A DNA stretch of 51,026 nucleotides. It comes from Burkholderiales bacterium. GTDB taxonomy: Bacteria > Pseudomonadota > Gammaproteobacteria > Burkholderiales > Burkholderiaceae_F. Position numbers and translations under genes: made by a program. The notes beneath the pieces are model-generated. The model was not told the DNA's origin, searched no databases, and was given only the letters and a program-made list of their open reading frames with translations. Where the stretch lies: positions 2,737,222-2,788,247 of the forward strand of contig CP070661.1 in NCBI GenBank assembly GCA_020355165.1. The letters run 5' to 3'. This document shows, in pieces, positions 8,434 to 16,977 of this stretch (its first letter is position 1; every line of letters starts with the position of its first letter).

Positions 8434-9576
8434 ATGGATTTCGAGCCGACCGAGGAGCAGCGGCTGGCGCTGGACGGCTGGGAGCGCTTCGTCAGGCGCG
8501 ACATCGCGCCGGTGACCGAGCGGTACCGGGACGAGCTGATTCCGAAGGAGGCCGCGCACCAGCTGCTGAAGCAGTCGATTCCCTACGGCGTAGGCGCCGG
8601 CTGGGTGCCCGAGGAAGCCGGCGGGGTGGGGCTGGACTTCCTCACCAGCGGGCTGCTGTACGAGGTGCTGGCGCGTGTGTCGCCCGATTTCGCGGGCCTC
8701 GCATTCGTGACCGAGGGGGCTGCGATCAAGCTGCACCGGACCGGCTCGCCGGCGCTCAAGGAACGCTATCTGGGGCGGCTGCTCGCCGGAGAGCTGATCG
8801 GCTGTTCGGCGATCAGCGAACCGGACGTCGGTTCCGGCGTGCGCGAGATGCGCACCCGCGCCGAACCGGTGGCGAACGGCTGGAAGATCACCGGCGAGAA
8901 GATGTGGATCTCCAATGCGTCGATAGCCGACGTGGTGGTCGTCCTGGCCCGCACCGGGGAACACCAGTTCACGAACTTCCTCGTCGACCGCGCGGAGCAC
9001 GGCTTCCGCTCGGCGGAGATCTCCAAGCTCGGGCTCAATGGCTGGTCGCTCGGGCAGATCTTCTTCGACGGCGTGGTGGTGCCCGAGGAAAACATCATGG
9101 GCGGGCTCGGCGGTGGGCTGCGCGAGACGATGCACGGGTTCGAGCGTTCCCGCTGTTTCCTGTCGATGCTTGCGCTCGGCATCAGCCACGCCGCACTGGC
9201 CGCCGCGATCGACTACGCCGGCCAGCGTCACCAGCTCGGCAAGCTGATCGCCGGACACCAGCTGATCCAGTCGCTGCTGGCGGAAATGGCGATGAACCTC
9301 GACGCGGCCCGCCTGCTCGTTTACCGCGCGCTGTCGATGATGTCGAAGGGCCAGCGCTGCGAGAAGGAGGCGGCGATGGCGAAGATCTTCGCCACGGAAG
9401 GCGCGGTGCGCATCACGTCGCAGGCGATCCAGGTCCACGGCGCCTGTGGAATCAGCCGCGAGTTTCCGCTCGAGCGCTATTACCGTGGCGCCCGGCTGCT
9501 GACCATTCCCGACGGCACGACGCAGATCAATCAGCTCATCCTGGGACGGGCGCTGACCGGCGTGGCGGCGTTCTGA
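8434..9576 (+). CDS. acyl-CoA dehydrogenase family, Asp at catalytic-base position
   Basis: 380 residues with N-terminal helical, beta and C-terminal helical domains. The SAISEPDVGSG stretch (about 125-135) and KMWISN are FAD-binding segments; QVHGACGISREFPLERYYR is the conserved C-terminal block. Medium-chain enzymes have their catalytic Glu in a YEGT motif; here the matching segment is IPDGTTQ, giving Asp360. The alternative isovaleryl-CoA-type Glu position appears to be Ser239, so Asp360 is the likely base. It should desaturate an acyl-CoA made by the upstream CoA-transferase. No ETF gene is nearby. Confidence 0.9.
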   Translation: MDFEPTEEQRLALDGWERFVRRDIAPVTERYRDELIPKEAAHQLLKQSIPYGVGAGWVPEEAGGVGLDFLTSGLLYEVLARVSPDFAGLAFVTEGAAIKLHRTGSPALKERYLGRLLAGELIGCSAISEPDVGSGVREMRTRAEPVANGWKITGEKMWISNASIADVVVVLARTGEHQFTNFLVDRAEHGFRSAEISKLGLNGWSLGQIFFDGVVVPEENIMGGLGGGLRETMHGFERSRCFLSMLALGISHAALAAAIDYAGQRHQLGKLIAGHQLIQSLLAEMAMNLDAARLLVYRALSMMSKGQRCEKEAAMAKIFATEGAVRITSQAIQVHGACGISREFPLERYYRGARLLTIPDGTTQINQLILGRALTGVAAF

Positions 9577-9601
9577 TGCGGCCGCGCCGCGCTGACACCC
9601 T

Positions 9602-9633
9602 GCCGTCAGCCCGTAACCCAGGAAGCTGACGGC
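9602..9633 (+). terminator. intergenic hairpin after the acyl-CoA dehydrogenase gene
   Basis: An 8-bp inverted repeat, GCCGTCAG (9602-9609) and CTGACGGC (9626-9633), lies in the 125-nt gap before the MmgE/PrpD gene. There is no T-run, so it may only attenuate transcription or do nothing. Confidence 0.25.
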
Positions 9634-9701
9634 GCGACGGCGGTGAACGCAGTCCCCTGGCGAACCTGCAGCGACGCGCCCACTACGGAGACCGACGACA
9701 C

Positions 9702-11105
9702 ATGAGCGCCGCCAGCGATCCCGCGCACACCCGAGCCGTCCTCACCGAGGGGCTGGCCGGCTTCATCGCCGGCTTCGACGCCAAGGGACTGCCGGCCGAC
9801 GTCCTGGCCCGCACGAGTGCCGTGGTCAAGGACGGCACGGCCTGCCTCCTCGCGGCCGCCAACCCGGCCTTCTCGACCGGACAGCGGATCAGCGACTTCG
9901 CGCGCGACCAGGGCGGCACGCCGGAGGCGAGCGTGGTCGGACAGGACTTCAGGACGGGCGCCGCGATGGCGGCGCTCGCCAACGGCACGATGGGTTACGC
10001 CTGCGACTTCGAGCCGCATCATCCGGAGGCGATCCTGCACCCGATCGCGGTCATGGTGCCCACCGCCCTCGCCTTGGCCGAGCGCACGCAAGCGAGCGGC
10101 CTCGACCTCCTTGGCGCGGTAACACTGGGCTGTGAAGTCGAGTACCGCGTGTCCATGTCGATTGGTCCGGTACAGATGTACGACCTCGGCTTTCACCCAT
10201 CGGCGGTTGCCGGCTGCTTTGGTGCGACGGCGGCGGCGGCCTGGCTTCTGCGGCTGGATGCCGAAGCGACGGTCCGTGCGCTTGGACTGGCGGCCTGCCA
10301 GGCGTCCGGCATGATGGCCTGGGAGAGCGATCCCACCGAGAACGCCAGGCCGTTCCAGATGGGCATGGCAGCGCGCAACGGGGTCACTGCCGCGCTGCTC
10401 GCGGGCGGCGGCTTCGGCGGACCGACTGGGGTGTTCGACCACGGTCACACGATCTATCGGGCGTTCAGCCGCGGCCCGCGGCCGGAGCTGCTGCTCGCCG
10501 ACCTCGGCCGGAAGTGGGACGGCGTGATGGAACTCGCCATCAAGCCTTACTCGAGCGTTTCATTCCTGCATCCGGCGCTCGATGCGCTGTTCGACCTCGT
10601 TGGCGAGAACGACCTGAAACCCGAGGACGTGCAGGAGATCGTCCTGCGCTTTCCGCGTTCTGGCGTGCATTGCGTCGACCTCAATCCGCTGAAGAGCCAC
10701 TGCGCGCAGTACATCCTGCCGCTGGCCGTGGCACGGCGGGAGATCGCGGTGGCCGACCTCTTCGAGGATCGCCGGCTGACCGATGCCACGGTGGCCGATC
10801 TCTCGCAGCGCACCTCGGTCATCGCCGACGAAGAGCTCGAGCGATTCTTTCCCGACTACTACGCCTCGATCGTTCAGGTACGCACCCGCTCGGGGATCAC
10901 CTTCGAGCGACGCAACGACATCGCCCGCGGTTATCCGGAGTCGCCGCTCGGCAGGCAGGAGCTGGACACCAAGTTTCGGATACTGGCCGGCTCTGTCGCC
11001 AGTGCCGCGCGCGTGGAAGCGCTGGCGCGGTGCCTCGACACGCTGCCGGCTGCGAACAGCGTCACCGACCTCGCTGCCCTGCTTGCCGCACGCCCTGACG
11101 CCTGA
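9702..11105 (+). CDS. MmgE/PrpD family protein
   Basis: 467 residues, the usual length for this family, which includes 2-methylcitrate dehydratase, cis-aconitate decarboxylase and iminodisuccinate epimerase. Family features are the helical N-terminal domain, GTMGYACDFEPHHPEA (about 93-108) in the active-site region, and the SSVSFLHPALDAL and LPLAVAR segments of the lid domain. Substrates are nearly always di- or tricarboxylates, which agrees with the SDH-type flavoprotein upstream. It sits 125 nt after the dehydrogenase gene on the same strand and meets the aconitase X genes tail to tail with a 7-nt gap. The actual reaction is unknown. Confidence 0.85.
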   Translation: MSAASDPAHTRAVLTEGLAGFIAGFDAKGLPADVLARTSAVVKDGTACLLAAANPAFSTGQRISDFARDQGGTPEASVVGQDFRTGAAMAALANGTMGYACDFEPHHPEAILHPIAVMVPTALALAERTQASGLDLLGAVTLGCEVEYRVSMSIGPVQMYDLGFHPSAVAGCFGATAAAAWLLRLDAEATVRALGLAACQASGMMAWESDPTENARPFQMGMAARNGVTAALLAGGGFGGPTGVFDHGHTIYRAFSRGPRPELLLADLGRKWDGVMELAIKPYSSVSFLHPALDALFDLVGENDLKPEDVQEIVLRFPRSGVHCVDLNPLKSHCAQYILPLAVARREIAVADLFEDRRLTDATVADLSQRTSVIADEELERFFPDYYASIVQVRTRSGITFERRNDIARGYPESPLGRQELDTKFRILAGSVASAARVEALARCLDTLPAANSVTDLAALLAARPDA

Positions 11106-11112
11106 GCGCAGG

Positions 11113-11532
11113 CTATTCGCGGCCGACAGCGATGGTCCCCGCCTCGCCGTCGACCGCCAGCGGCTCGCCGTCGTCGATGAGGTTGACGACGTCCTCGTCC
11201 GGCTCGCAGACGACCGGGATGCCGGCCATGATCGCTCCCTGCACGATCGAGGGATCCGGCAGCTGCACAGCGATCAACGCGACGGGATGCGTGCCGTGGA
11301 CGAACTGCTGATACAGGAATCGCCAGGCGCCGGCCGATCCCATGCTGCCGGGAAACACCAGCACGCAGCCGCCCATGCGCCTGCCCTTCACGCTCGGCAG
11401 GTCGCCGACGATCTCACCGCTGCGGATGTCCACGTCGCCGAGGAACGACACCGGCTCGCGGGCGACCAGCGCCGGCCCACGGGCCTGGCCTCCGACCAGT
11501 CCGCGGGCGCGAATGATCCGCGGCGTACTCAC
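11113..11532 (-). CDS. aconitase X small (swivel) subunit, DUF126 family
   Basis: 139 residues. The beta-rich swivel domain shows FLGDVDIRSGEIVG and the VFPGSMGSAGAW loop expected of the DUF126 half of aconitase X. The start is GTG at 11532, in a GTGA overlap with the stop of the large subunit gene, so the two are co-translated. Aconitase X enzymes are [Fe-S]-dependent dehydratases: bacterial versions act on cis-3-hydroxy-L-proline and archaeal ones on phosphomevalonate. Other specificities are possible. Confidence 0.85.
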   Translation of the reverse strand: MSTPRIIRARGLVGGQARGPALVAREPVSFLGDVDIRSGEIVGDLPSVKGRRMGGCVLVFPGSMGSAGAWRFLYQQFVHGTHPVALIAVQLPDPSIVQGAIMAGIPVVCEPDEDVVNLIDDGEPLAVDGEAGTIAVGRE

Positions 11533-12797
11533 ACCGGAAACCTCGGCTCGAAGCGGCCGCTGACCGCCGACGCGATCGCGTTCTCGGTGCTCGTCAGCAG
11601 GACCGGACAGCGCACCATGTCGCGCACGTACTTGGCCTGCTTGGCGGAGTCGACAACGATGCCGCGCCGCGTGGGCGGTTCGACGCCCAGCGCCGGGTCG
11701 GGCGAGGCGGTGCGTGCAAAGTGGCAAGACATCGGGCAGGTATCGGAAATCACCTTGGCACCCGCCCGTTCCAGCACCGCGACGTAACCGGCCTCGGTCG
11801 CCATGTTGCGGACGCTGCGGCTGGTGGTGGCCCACAGTTCGACGCCGTCCCTGACGCGCTTGCCATCGAGCAGCCCGGCGTACATCTTCATCTCCTCGAA
11901 CGACGCATGCGGGCAGCCGATGTGGACCAGGTCGAAGCTGCCGTCGCCCTCGGTGAATCGTTCGTAGGTGGCGCGGATCGCCGCTTCGTCGGCGACGATG
12001 GCCTCGCCGGGCGATCCCTTCGGAAAGGCGTCTTCTGCCGTCGCGTACGGCGGCGTCACGCCCGGGACGATGAACATCGAGATGCCGCCGGAGGTGCCGA
12101 GAGCCGCGCCCAGTGCGTCGAGTTCATCCAGCGTCGGCCGCCGGGGGAAGCGGTCGAAGACCGCCACGCCGCCGCCGAGCGAGCGGCCGACCTCGAAGCC
12201 AAGCGCCGAGAAGTCGCTCACCGAGCGCGGCATCGTCGCAACGCGCACCAGGTGCGTCCCTTGCCGCGATGCGTCCAGGTGATAGCCGAACCGGGGGTAG
12301 CGCCCGGTCATGGCCGCATAGACGGCAAAGAACCCGTCCCGGTTCGACCGGGCGCCAAGCACCGAGTTGCAGAAGATGGTCACCGTCGATTCGATGGAGA
12401 CCATGTGCGTGTTCCAGGTCGGCCAATGGCCGGCCCAGTACGGAGTGCAGGTGAAGGCGCATGCGCTGCCCATCCTGCGGTGCGCGCCAGCCGCGCGCTG
12501 CTGGAGCCGGACCAGCGATTCCGGCGCCCCCATCTGGCGCCAGTTGACCAGGTCTGCATTCGCGATGTTGGCCGACGACGGCACGGCGACCCGGGCGCCC
12601 GCATCCGCCAGGTCCTCCATCAGCTTCACGTCGTCCTTGTACATGGCCATGCCGGCGTGAATGTGCGCATAGCCGATGTCGACCATGTCGACCGCGCCGT
12701 AGGCCCGCCCGAGCGTCACCAGCGCGTCCATGGCCCTGCGCAGAGGCTCGCCATGGCGGCCCGCGAGCATTTCCTCGTCCCGCTCAGACAACTTCAT
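11529..12797 (-). CDS. aconitase X large (catalytic) subunit
   Basis: 422 residues, the DUF521/AcnX catalytic domain. The N-terminal MKLSERDEEMLAG is typical. Candidate Fe-S ligands are Cys143 (FCNSVLGARSNRDG), Cys295 (HIGCPHAS) and Cys354 or Cys358 (SDTCPMSC). A separate small subunit makes this the split bacterial AcnX arrangement. Split forms include cis-3-hydroxyproline dehydratases, but none of the usual hydroxyproline genes (proline racemase, ketimine reductase) is nearby, so a carboxylate substrate linked to the neighbouring operon is equally plausible. It diverges from the TPP enzyme gene by 87 bp. Confidence 0.87.
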   Translation of the reverse strand: MKLSERDEEMLAGRHGEPLRRAMDALVTLGRAYGAVDMVDIGYAHIHAGMAMYKDDVKLMEDLADAGARVAVPSSANIANADLVNWRQMGAPESLVRLQQRAAGAHRRMGSACAFTCTPYWAGHWPTWNTHMVSIESTVTIFCNSVLGARSNRDGFFAVYAAMTGRYPRFGYHLDASRQGTHLVRVATMPRSVSDFSALGFEVGRSLGGGVAVFDRFPRRPTLDELDALGAALGTSGGISMFIVPGVTPPYATAEDAFPKGSPGEAIVADEAAIRATYERFTEGDGSFDLVHIGCPHASFEEMKMYAGLLDGKRVRDGVELWATTSRSVRNMATEAGYVAVLERAGAKVISDTCPMSCHFARTASPDPALGVEPPTRRGIVVDSAKQAKYVRDMVRCPVLLTSTENAIASAVSGRFEPRFPV

Positions 12798-12884
12798 GAT
12801 CGGAGCAACCTAGCACAACGGCCCGCGTCATTCGAGTATCGTCCGACGCAAAACTTGCGAGTAGACGGGGACATCGGAGGAGCG

Positions 12885-14588
12885 ATGAGCGACAGTGATC
12901 AGATGAGTGGCGGCGAGGCCGCGGTCCGGATGCTTCAGGCGCACGGCGTCAGGCACGTATTCGGCCTGTGCGGCGACACCAGCCTGCCCTTCTACGATGC
13001 GTTCGCCCGCCTCGACCACGGCATCGCGCACATCCTCACCCGCGACGAGCGCCACGCCGCCTACATGGCCGACTGCTACGCGCGCGTCACCGGCAGGGTC
13101 GGCGTGTGCGAAGGTCCGTCCGGCGGCGGCGCCACCTACATCCTGCCCGGCGTGGTCGAGGCCAATGAATCGTCGATCCCGGTGCTGGCGATCACCACCG
13201 ACATCTCGGTGTCCTCGCGCGGCAAGTTCACGCTGACCGAACTGGACCAGGAGAACCTCTTCCGCCCGCTGACCAAGTGGAACAAGGTGATCGACCGCGC
13301 CGACGAAGTGCCGGCCGTGTTCCGCGCCGCCTTCCGCAACATGACCTCGGGGCGTCCCGGGGCCGCCCACATCGGCCTGCCCTTCGACGTCCAGCGCGAC
13401 CCGCTGCCTGCGGCAAGCGTCCATGCCGATCCCGATCTCGGCGAGTTTCCTTCGCGGCGCGCCGGTCCGAACCCGGAGGCGATCGCGCAGGCCGCCGAGG
13501 CGCTGCTGTCGGCCCGCGAGCCGATGTTCGTCTGCGGCGGCGGGCCGATCATCGCCGGGGCGGAAGGAGAAGTGGTGGCGATCGCCGAGCTGCTCGAGGC
13601 GCCGGTGGCCAGCACGATCAGCGGCCACGGCGTGATCGCGGACGATCACCCGCTCGCCGTCGGTGTCGTCGGCAGCAACGGCGGCACCGTGCCGACGCGG
13701 GAAGTGCTGATGGGCGCCGACCTGGTGTGCTTCGTCGGCTGCCGGGCAGGATCGGTCACCACCGAGCGCTGGCGCTATCCGGCGCCCGGCAAGGCGCGCA
13801 TCCTGCACATCGATGCCGATCCCGCCGTGCTCGGCGCCAACTATCGGCCCGAAGTCGCGCTGCTGGGCGACGCCAAGCTCATCCTCGCCGCGCTGCTGGG
13901 CGAGCTGAAGGCGCGGCTCAAGGAGACACCGAAGCGAGCGCGCGGTCGTGCGGCCGTGGCAGCGGCCAGGCAGGCGAAGTTCGACGCCTTCGACGAACTG
14001 GCGCGCTCGGGCGAGCGCCCGATTCGTCCCGAGCGGGTGGTGGCGACGATGAACCGCCTGCTAGGCGACGATGCGGTCATCGTCTGCGACCCGGGCACGC
14101 CCTGTCCCTATTTCTCCGCCTACTACCGGTTCAATCGGCCCGGGCGGCACTTCATCTCAAATCGTGCGCACGGGGCGCTGGGCTTTTCGATCCCCGGCGC
14201 CGTCGGCGCCCACTACGGCCGGCCGAGCGCCAAGGTCGTCAGCGTGATGGGCGACGGCAGCTTCGGCTTCGCCTGTGGCGAGTTCGAAACGGTCGTCCGG
14301 CACAGGCTGCCGATCACGTTCGTCGTCTTCAGCAACGACTGCTACGGCTGGATCAAGGCGGGCCAGAAGACCGGCTACCAGCAACGGTACTTCTCGGTCG
14401 ACTTCGGACGCACGGAACACGCGCGTGTTGCCGAGGCGTTCGGGCTGAAGGCGTGGACCGTCGAGGACCCGAACGCGCTGGAGGCGACGCTGAAGAAGGC
14501 ACTCGAGGACGGCGGCCCGACGCTGGTCAACGTCATCGCGCAGCCCCTGCACGAGGCAAGGGCGCCGGTCAGCGAGTGGGTGGCCTGA
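12885..14588 (+). CDS. thiamine-diphosphate-dependent enzyme (acetolactate synthase-like)
   Basis: 567 residues with three domains. The N-terminal PYR domain has the conserved Glu55 (TRDERHAA) that activates the cofactor. A central domain follows (about 190-330). The C-terminal PP domain has the GDGSFGFACGE to SND motif binding diphosphate and Mg2+ (about 460-490). Relatives include acetolactate synthase, oxalyl-CoA decarboxylase, benzaldehyde lyase and sulfoacetaldehyde acetyltransferase; substrate is unclear. The ATG at 12885 follows GGAGG (12876-12880); longer readings of the frame run antisense to aconitase X and were rejected. It stands alone, divergent from aconitase X. Confidence 0.85.
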   Translation: MSDSDQMSGGEAAVRMLQAHGVRHVFGLCGDTSLPFYDAFARLDHGIAHILTRDERHAAYMADCYARVTGRVGVCEGPSGGGATYILPGVVEANESSIPVLAITTDISVSSRGKFTLTELDQENLFRPLTKWNKVIDRADEVPAVFRAAFRNMTSGRPGAAHIGLPFDVQRDPLPAASVHADPDLGEFPSRRAGPNPEAIAQAAEALLSAREPMFVCGGGPIIAGAEGEVVAIAELLEAPVASTISGHGVIADDHPLAVGVVGSNGGTVPTREVLMGADLVCFVGCRAGSVTTERWRYPAPGKARILHIDADPAVLGANYRPEVALLGDAKLILAALLGELKARLKETPKRARGRAAVAAARQAKFDAFDELARSGERPIRPERVVATMNRLLGDDAVIVCDPGTPCPYFSAYYRFNRPGRHFISNRAHGALGFSIPGAVGAHYGRPSAKVVSVMGDGSFGFACGEFETVVRHRLPITFVVFSNDCYGWIKAGQKTGYQQRYFSVDFGRTEHARVAEAFGLKAWTVEDPNALEATLKKALEDGGPTLVNVIAQPLHEARAPVSEWVA

Positions 14589-14619
14589 CGCCGATCGTCG
14601 CGCGCCGAACGCGAGAAAC

Positions 14620-14659
14620 GCAGCCTCCGAGTCGGACCGCGGCGGCCCGAGGAGGCTGC
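14620..14659. terminator. hairpin between convergent genes
   Basis: A perfect 9-bp inverted repeat, GCAGCCTCC (14620-14628) and GGAGGCTGC (14651-14659), lies between the TPP enzyme gene and the convergent aspartate-dehydrogenase-like gene. The position suits a bidirectional terminator, but there is no T-run. Confidence 0.4.
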
Positions 14660-14666
14660 CGCGGCC

Positions 14667-15482
14667 TCACCCGCCGGCGACGACCGGCGCGACCATTGCG
14701 CGCAGCGCGGCCATGATGCTGGGCGCGACGATGCGACTCGTGCGCGGGTTCGTGTCCGACGGTCGATTGCGGCTGCACATGGTCAGGCTGACGTCGTCCG
14801 CCTCGACATCGACCTGGTGGATCGCGCCGGGGATATCGGATCGCGCCCATACCTCGACCTCGGTACGGTCGAATCCGATGCCGGCGATGCTCAGTGCCAC
14901 GGCGACATTGAAGTGGCGGGGAAAGGCTGCGGCGGCCTCTCGCGCGCTGCCCTGGAAGACGCGGACCTGCTCGCCCGGCTTCGGCGGGGCATTGACGAAG
15001 TCGTGACCCTGCGCAAGCACATAGGCCTCGTGGGCCAAGGAGTCCGGACGGATACGCGAGGTCAGCTTGACGGCGCGAATGCTGCCCTCCCGCGCGCAGC
15101 GCAGGGAGTCGAGGCCCGGTAGCGCGCCGTTGGCAATGCGCAGCCGGCCGCCGTGTTCCTTCGCCAATGCCTCGACGTCAGGAATCTGCAGCAAGCCGGC
15201 GCTGCTGACGATGAGGACGGTCTTGCCTGCTCCGAGGCCGATCCTCGCGATCTCCGGCAGCGCGTCGGCCGTTGCGCATTCGACGATGACGTCGGCGTGC
15301 TGTGGCAGTTCCGCGAGCGGCACAACCTTCGGCGACGGCGACAGCGCGATCGCGTTGGTCCGCGCCTTGTCGAGATCGCGGGCGGTGACCGCTGTCAACT
15401 TGGCTCCCGGCAGATCGCCCCGCGTCAGGCGGCGCGCCACGTCCTGACCTGAATTGCCGAAACCGGCCAGTGCGACTCGCAT
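14667..15482 (-). CDS. aspartate dehydrogenase-like NAD(P)-dependent protein
   Basis: 271 residues. The N-terminal Rossmann domain begins MRVALAGFGNSG. The C-terminal domain has HFNVAVALSIAGIG, His222 (GAIHQVDVE) at the likely catalytic position, and the NPRTS signature (245-249), all typical of L-aspartate dehydrogenase (NadX/AspDH). Known members convert L-aspartate and NAD(P)+ to iminosuccinate or oxaloacetate, or run the reverse amination. AspDH-like genes are also recruited to catabolic clusters, so it may act on a substituted aspartate or 2-oxo diacid here. A GGAGAAGC ribosome site precedes the ATG. It follows the HIBADH-family gene on the same strand. Confidence 0.8.
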   Translation of the reverse strand: MRVALAGFGNSGQDVARRLTRGDLPGAKLTAVTARDLDKARTNAIALSPSPKVVPLAELPQHADVIVECATADALPEIARIGLGAGKTVLIVSSAGLLQIPDVEALAKEHGGRLRIANGALPGLDSLRCAREGSIRAVKLTSRIRPDSLAHEAYVLAQGHDFVNAPPKPGEQVRVFQGSAREAAAAFPRHFNVAVALSIAGIGFDRTEVEVWARSDIPGAIHQVDVEADDVSLTMCSRNRPSDTNPRTSRIVAPSIMAALRAMVAPVVAGG

Positions 15483-15637
15483 GCTTCTCCTCGACGTGTT
15501 CGATGCTGGTTGCTGGGTCGTTCCACTCAGCCTTCATCGGCGCAGCGCTCGGCTGCGACACTGTGCCGCGATCGCTCGAACACGCAACCGCTGAGCGGGC
15601 GCTCTGCCGGCTGCTCGCGCCGAGTCTCGGCCAGACA

Positions 15638-16525
15638 TCACAGCAGCGGCCGGTCGCGCAACAGTGCGATCACCGACGTGGTATCCGCCTCGCCATGGCC
15701 GCGGACCATCATCATGCGGTGCAGTTCCGTGGCGAGCGCCGTCATCGGCATCGGCGTCCTGGTCGCCCGCGCCAGTTCCAGCACCATGTCCAGATCCTTC
15801 ATGATCGTCCTGAGGTGTCCGGTCGGCGAGAAGTCACCGCTCGCCATCTTTGGCACCGACTGCCGCAGCAGCGACGAATCGGCACGACCGCCTTCGAACG
15901 CTTCCGGCAGCCTCAGTGGATCGATGCCGCTGTTCATCGCCAACTGCACTGCCTCCGCAATGACTGCCTTGCAGCCGCCGACGATCACCTGATTGATCAT
16001 CTTCGTCGTCTGACCGGCGCCGACGCCTCCCATGAGCGTGTACCGGCCGGCAAGATGTTTCACCACCGACTTGGATCGCTCGAAGTCGGCCTGGTCCCCG
16101 CCCGCCATCACCGCCAGCGTGCCGGCGGCAGCGCCGGGTGGACCACCCGAGACCGGTGCGTCGATCCAGCCCGCGCCCGTCTCCTTGCGCAACCGTTGCG
16201 CCAGCCGCCGGGTCACGGCGGCATCGATCGTCGACATGTCGATCACGAGTTTGCCGGCGCCCAGTCCCTTGGCGAGGCCGTGGTCGCCGTCGACGACCGC
16301 TTCCACCGCGGCGGTATTGGCGACGCAGAGCAGGACGATGTCGCTCCGCATGGCCAGCTGTGCGGGACTGTCGGCGATTGTGGCGCCTGCCGAGACGACA
16401 TCCTGCAACTTCGCTGGGTCGCGCCCCCAGACCGCAACTTGAAAGCCCGCCTTCAGCAGGCGCAGCACCATCGGCCGCCCCATCATGCCGACACCGATGA
16501 AACCGACCCTCTCCTGTTGTCCCAT
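15638..16525 (-). CDS. 3-hydroxyisobutyrate dehydrogenase-family oxidoreductase
   Basis: 295 residues, the usual length. The NAD(P)-binding motif is GFIGVGMMGRPM (8-19). The substrate-binding APVSGG is at 123-128, and Lys175 (GAGQTTKMINQ) is the catalytic lysine. The family oxidises beta-hydroxyacids such as 3-hydroxyisobutyrate or tartronate semialdehyde partners. It is first in a two-gene minus-strand unit with the aspartate-dehydrogenase-like gene (155-nt gap), so it may oxidise a hydroxyacid released by the pathway. Confidence 0.85.
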   Translation of the reverse strand: MGQQERVGFIGVGMMGRPMVLRLLKAGFQVAVWGRDPAKLQDVVSAGATIADSPAQLAMRSDIVLLCVANTAAVEAVVDGDHGLAKGLGAGKLVIDMSTIDAAVTRRLAQRLRKETGAGWIDAPVSGGPPGAAAGTLAVMAGGDQADFERSKSVVKHLAGRYTLMGGVGAGQTTKMINQVIVGGCKAVIAEAVQLAMNSGIDPLRLPEAFEGGRADSSLLRQSVPKMASGDFSPTGHLRTIMKDLDMVLELARATRTPMPMTALATELHRMMMVRGHGEADTTSVIALLRDRPLL

Positions 16526-16977
16526 GCTTACCTCGCGACCTGGAACAATGCGTCTGCCAGCGTCGGCCTGAAGCCGGCCGGCCGCTGCTGCTTATACGGG
16601 AAAAGCCAGGCGGTTTGAAATCCGGCGGTTACCGAGCGCAAACCGACGACAACTGAAACCTTGCAGGCGACGGGCGGCATGGACGGACCTAGCCTCCGCC
16701 AACACCCCTGCGAAGACGGGCTCATTCAGGGACACGACTTCTCCACCCCCTTCTACTCCACCAGCGTGGGTGTCGCCACGACGCGATCGATAAGAAGCAC
16801 CCAGTCGACAGCGGCCTCAGAGCCGCGATGAGACGATCTGAACTGACCACCGTTGCGATTCAGCGGTCGCCCATCGACGACGATTAGACCGCTCCCAAGC
16901 CCAACAGCTGTCGGCGTCGATACGGCGAAGGTCATGCGTCGGCATCGCAGCGCCGGCCGAGGCGACAATAGCGGCGC
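16526..16977. other. 452-bp intergenic region without a recognisable gene
   Basis: No reading frame here resembles a known protein. Base composition falls below that of the flanking catabolic genes. It should contain the promoter of the minus-strand dehydrogenase pair, and at its right edge a GACAAT hexamer (16964-16969) 8 nt before the GTG of the permease gene. I see no repeat, RNA or mobile-element end. Confidence 0.5.

Noticed and set aside
11721..12884. 388-codon N-terminal extension of the TPP enzyme
   Set aside because: It is antisense to aconitase X; the ATG at 12885 has a good ribosome site and starts the PYR domain.
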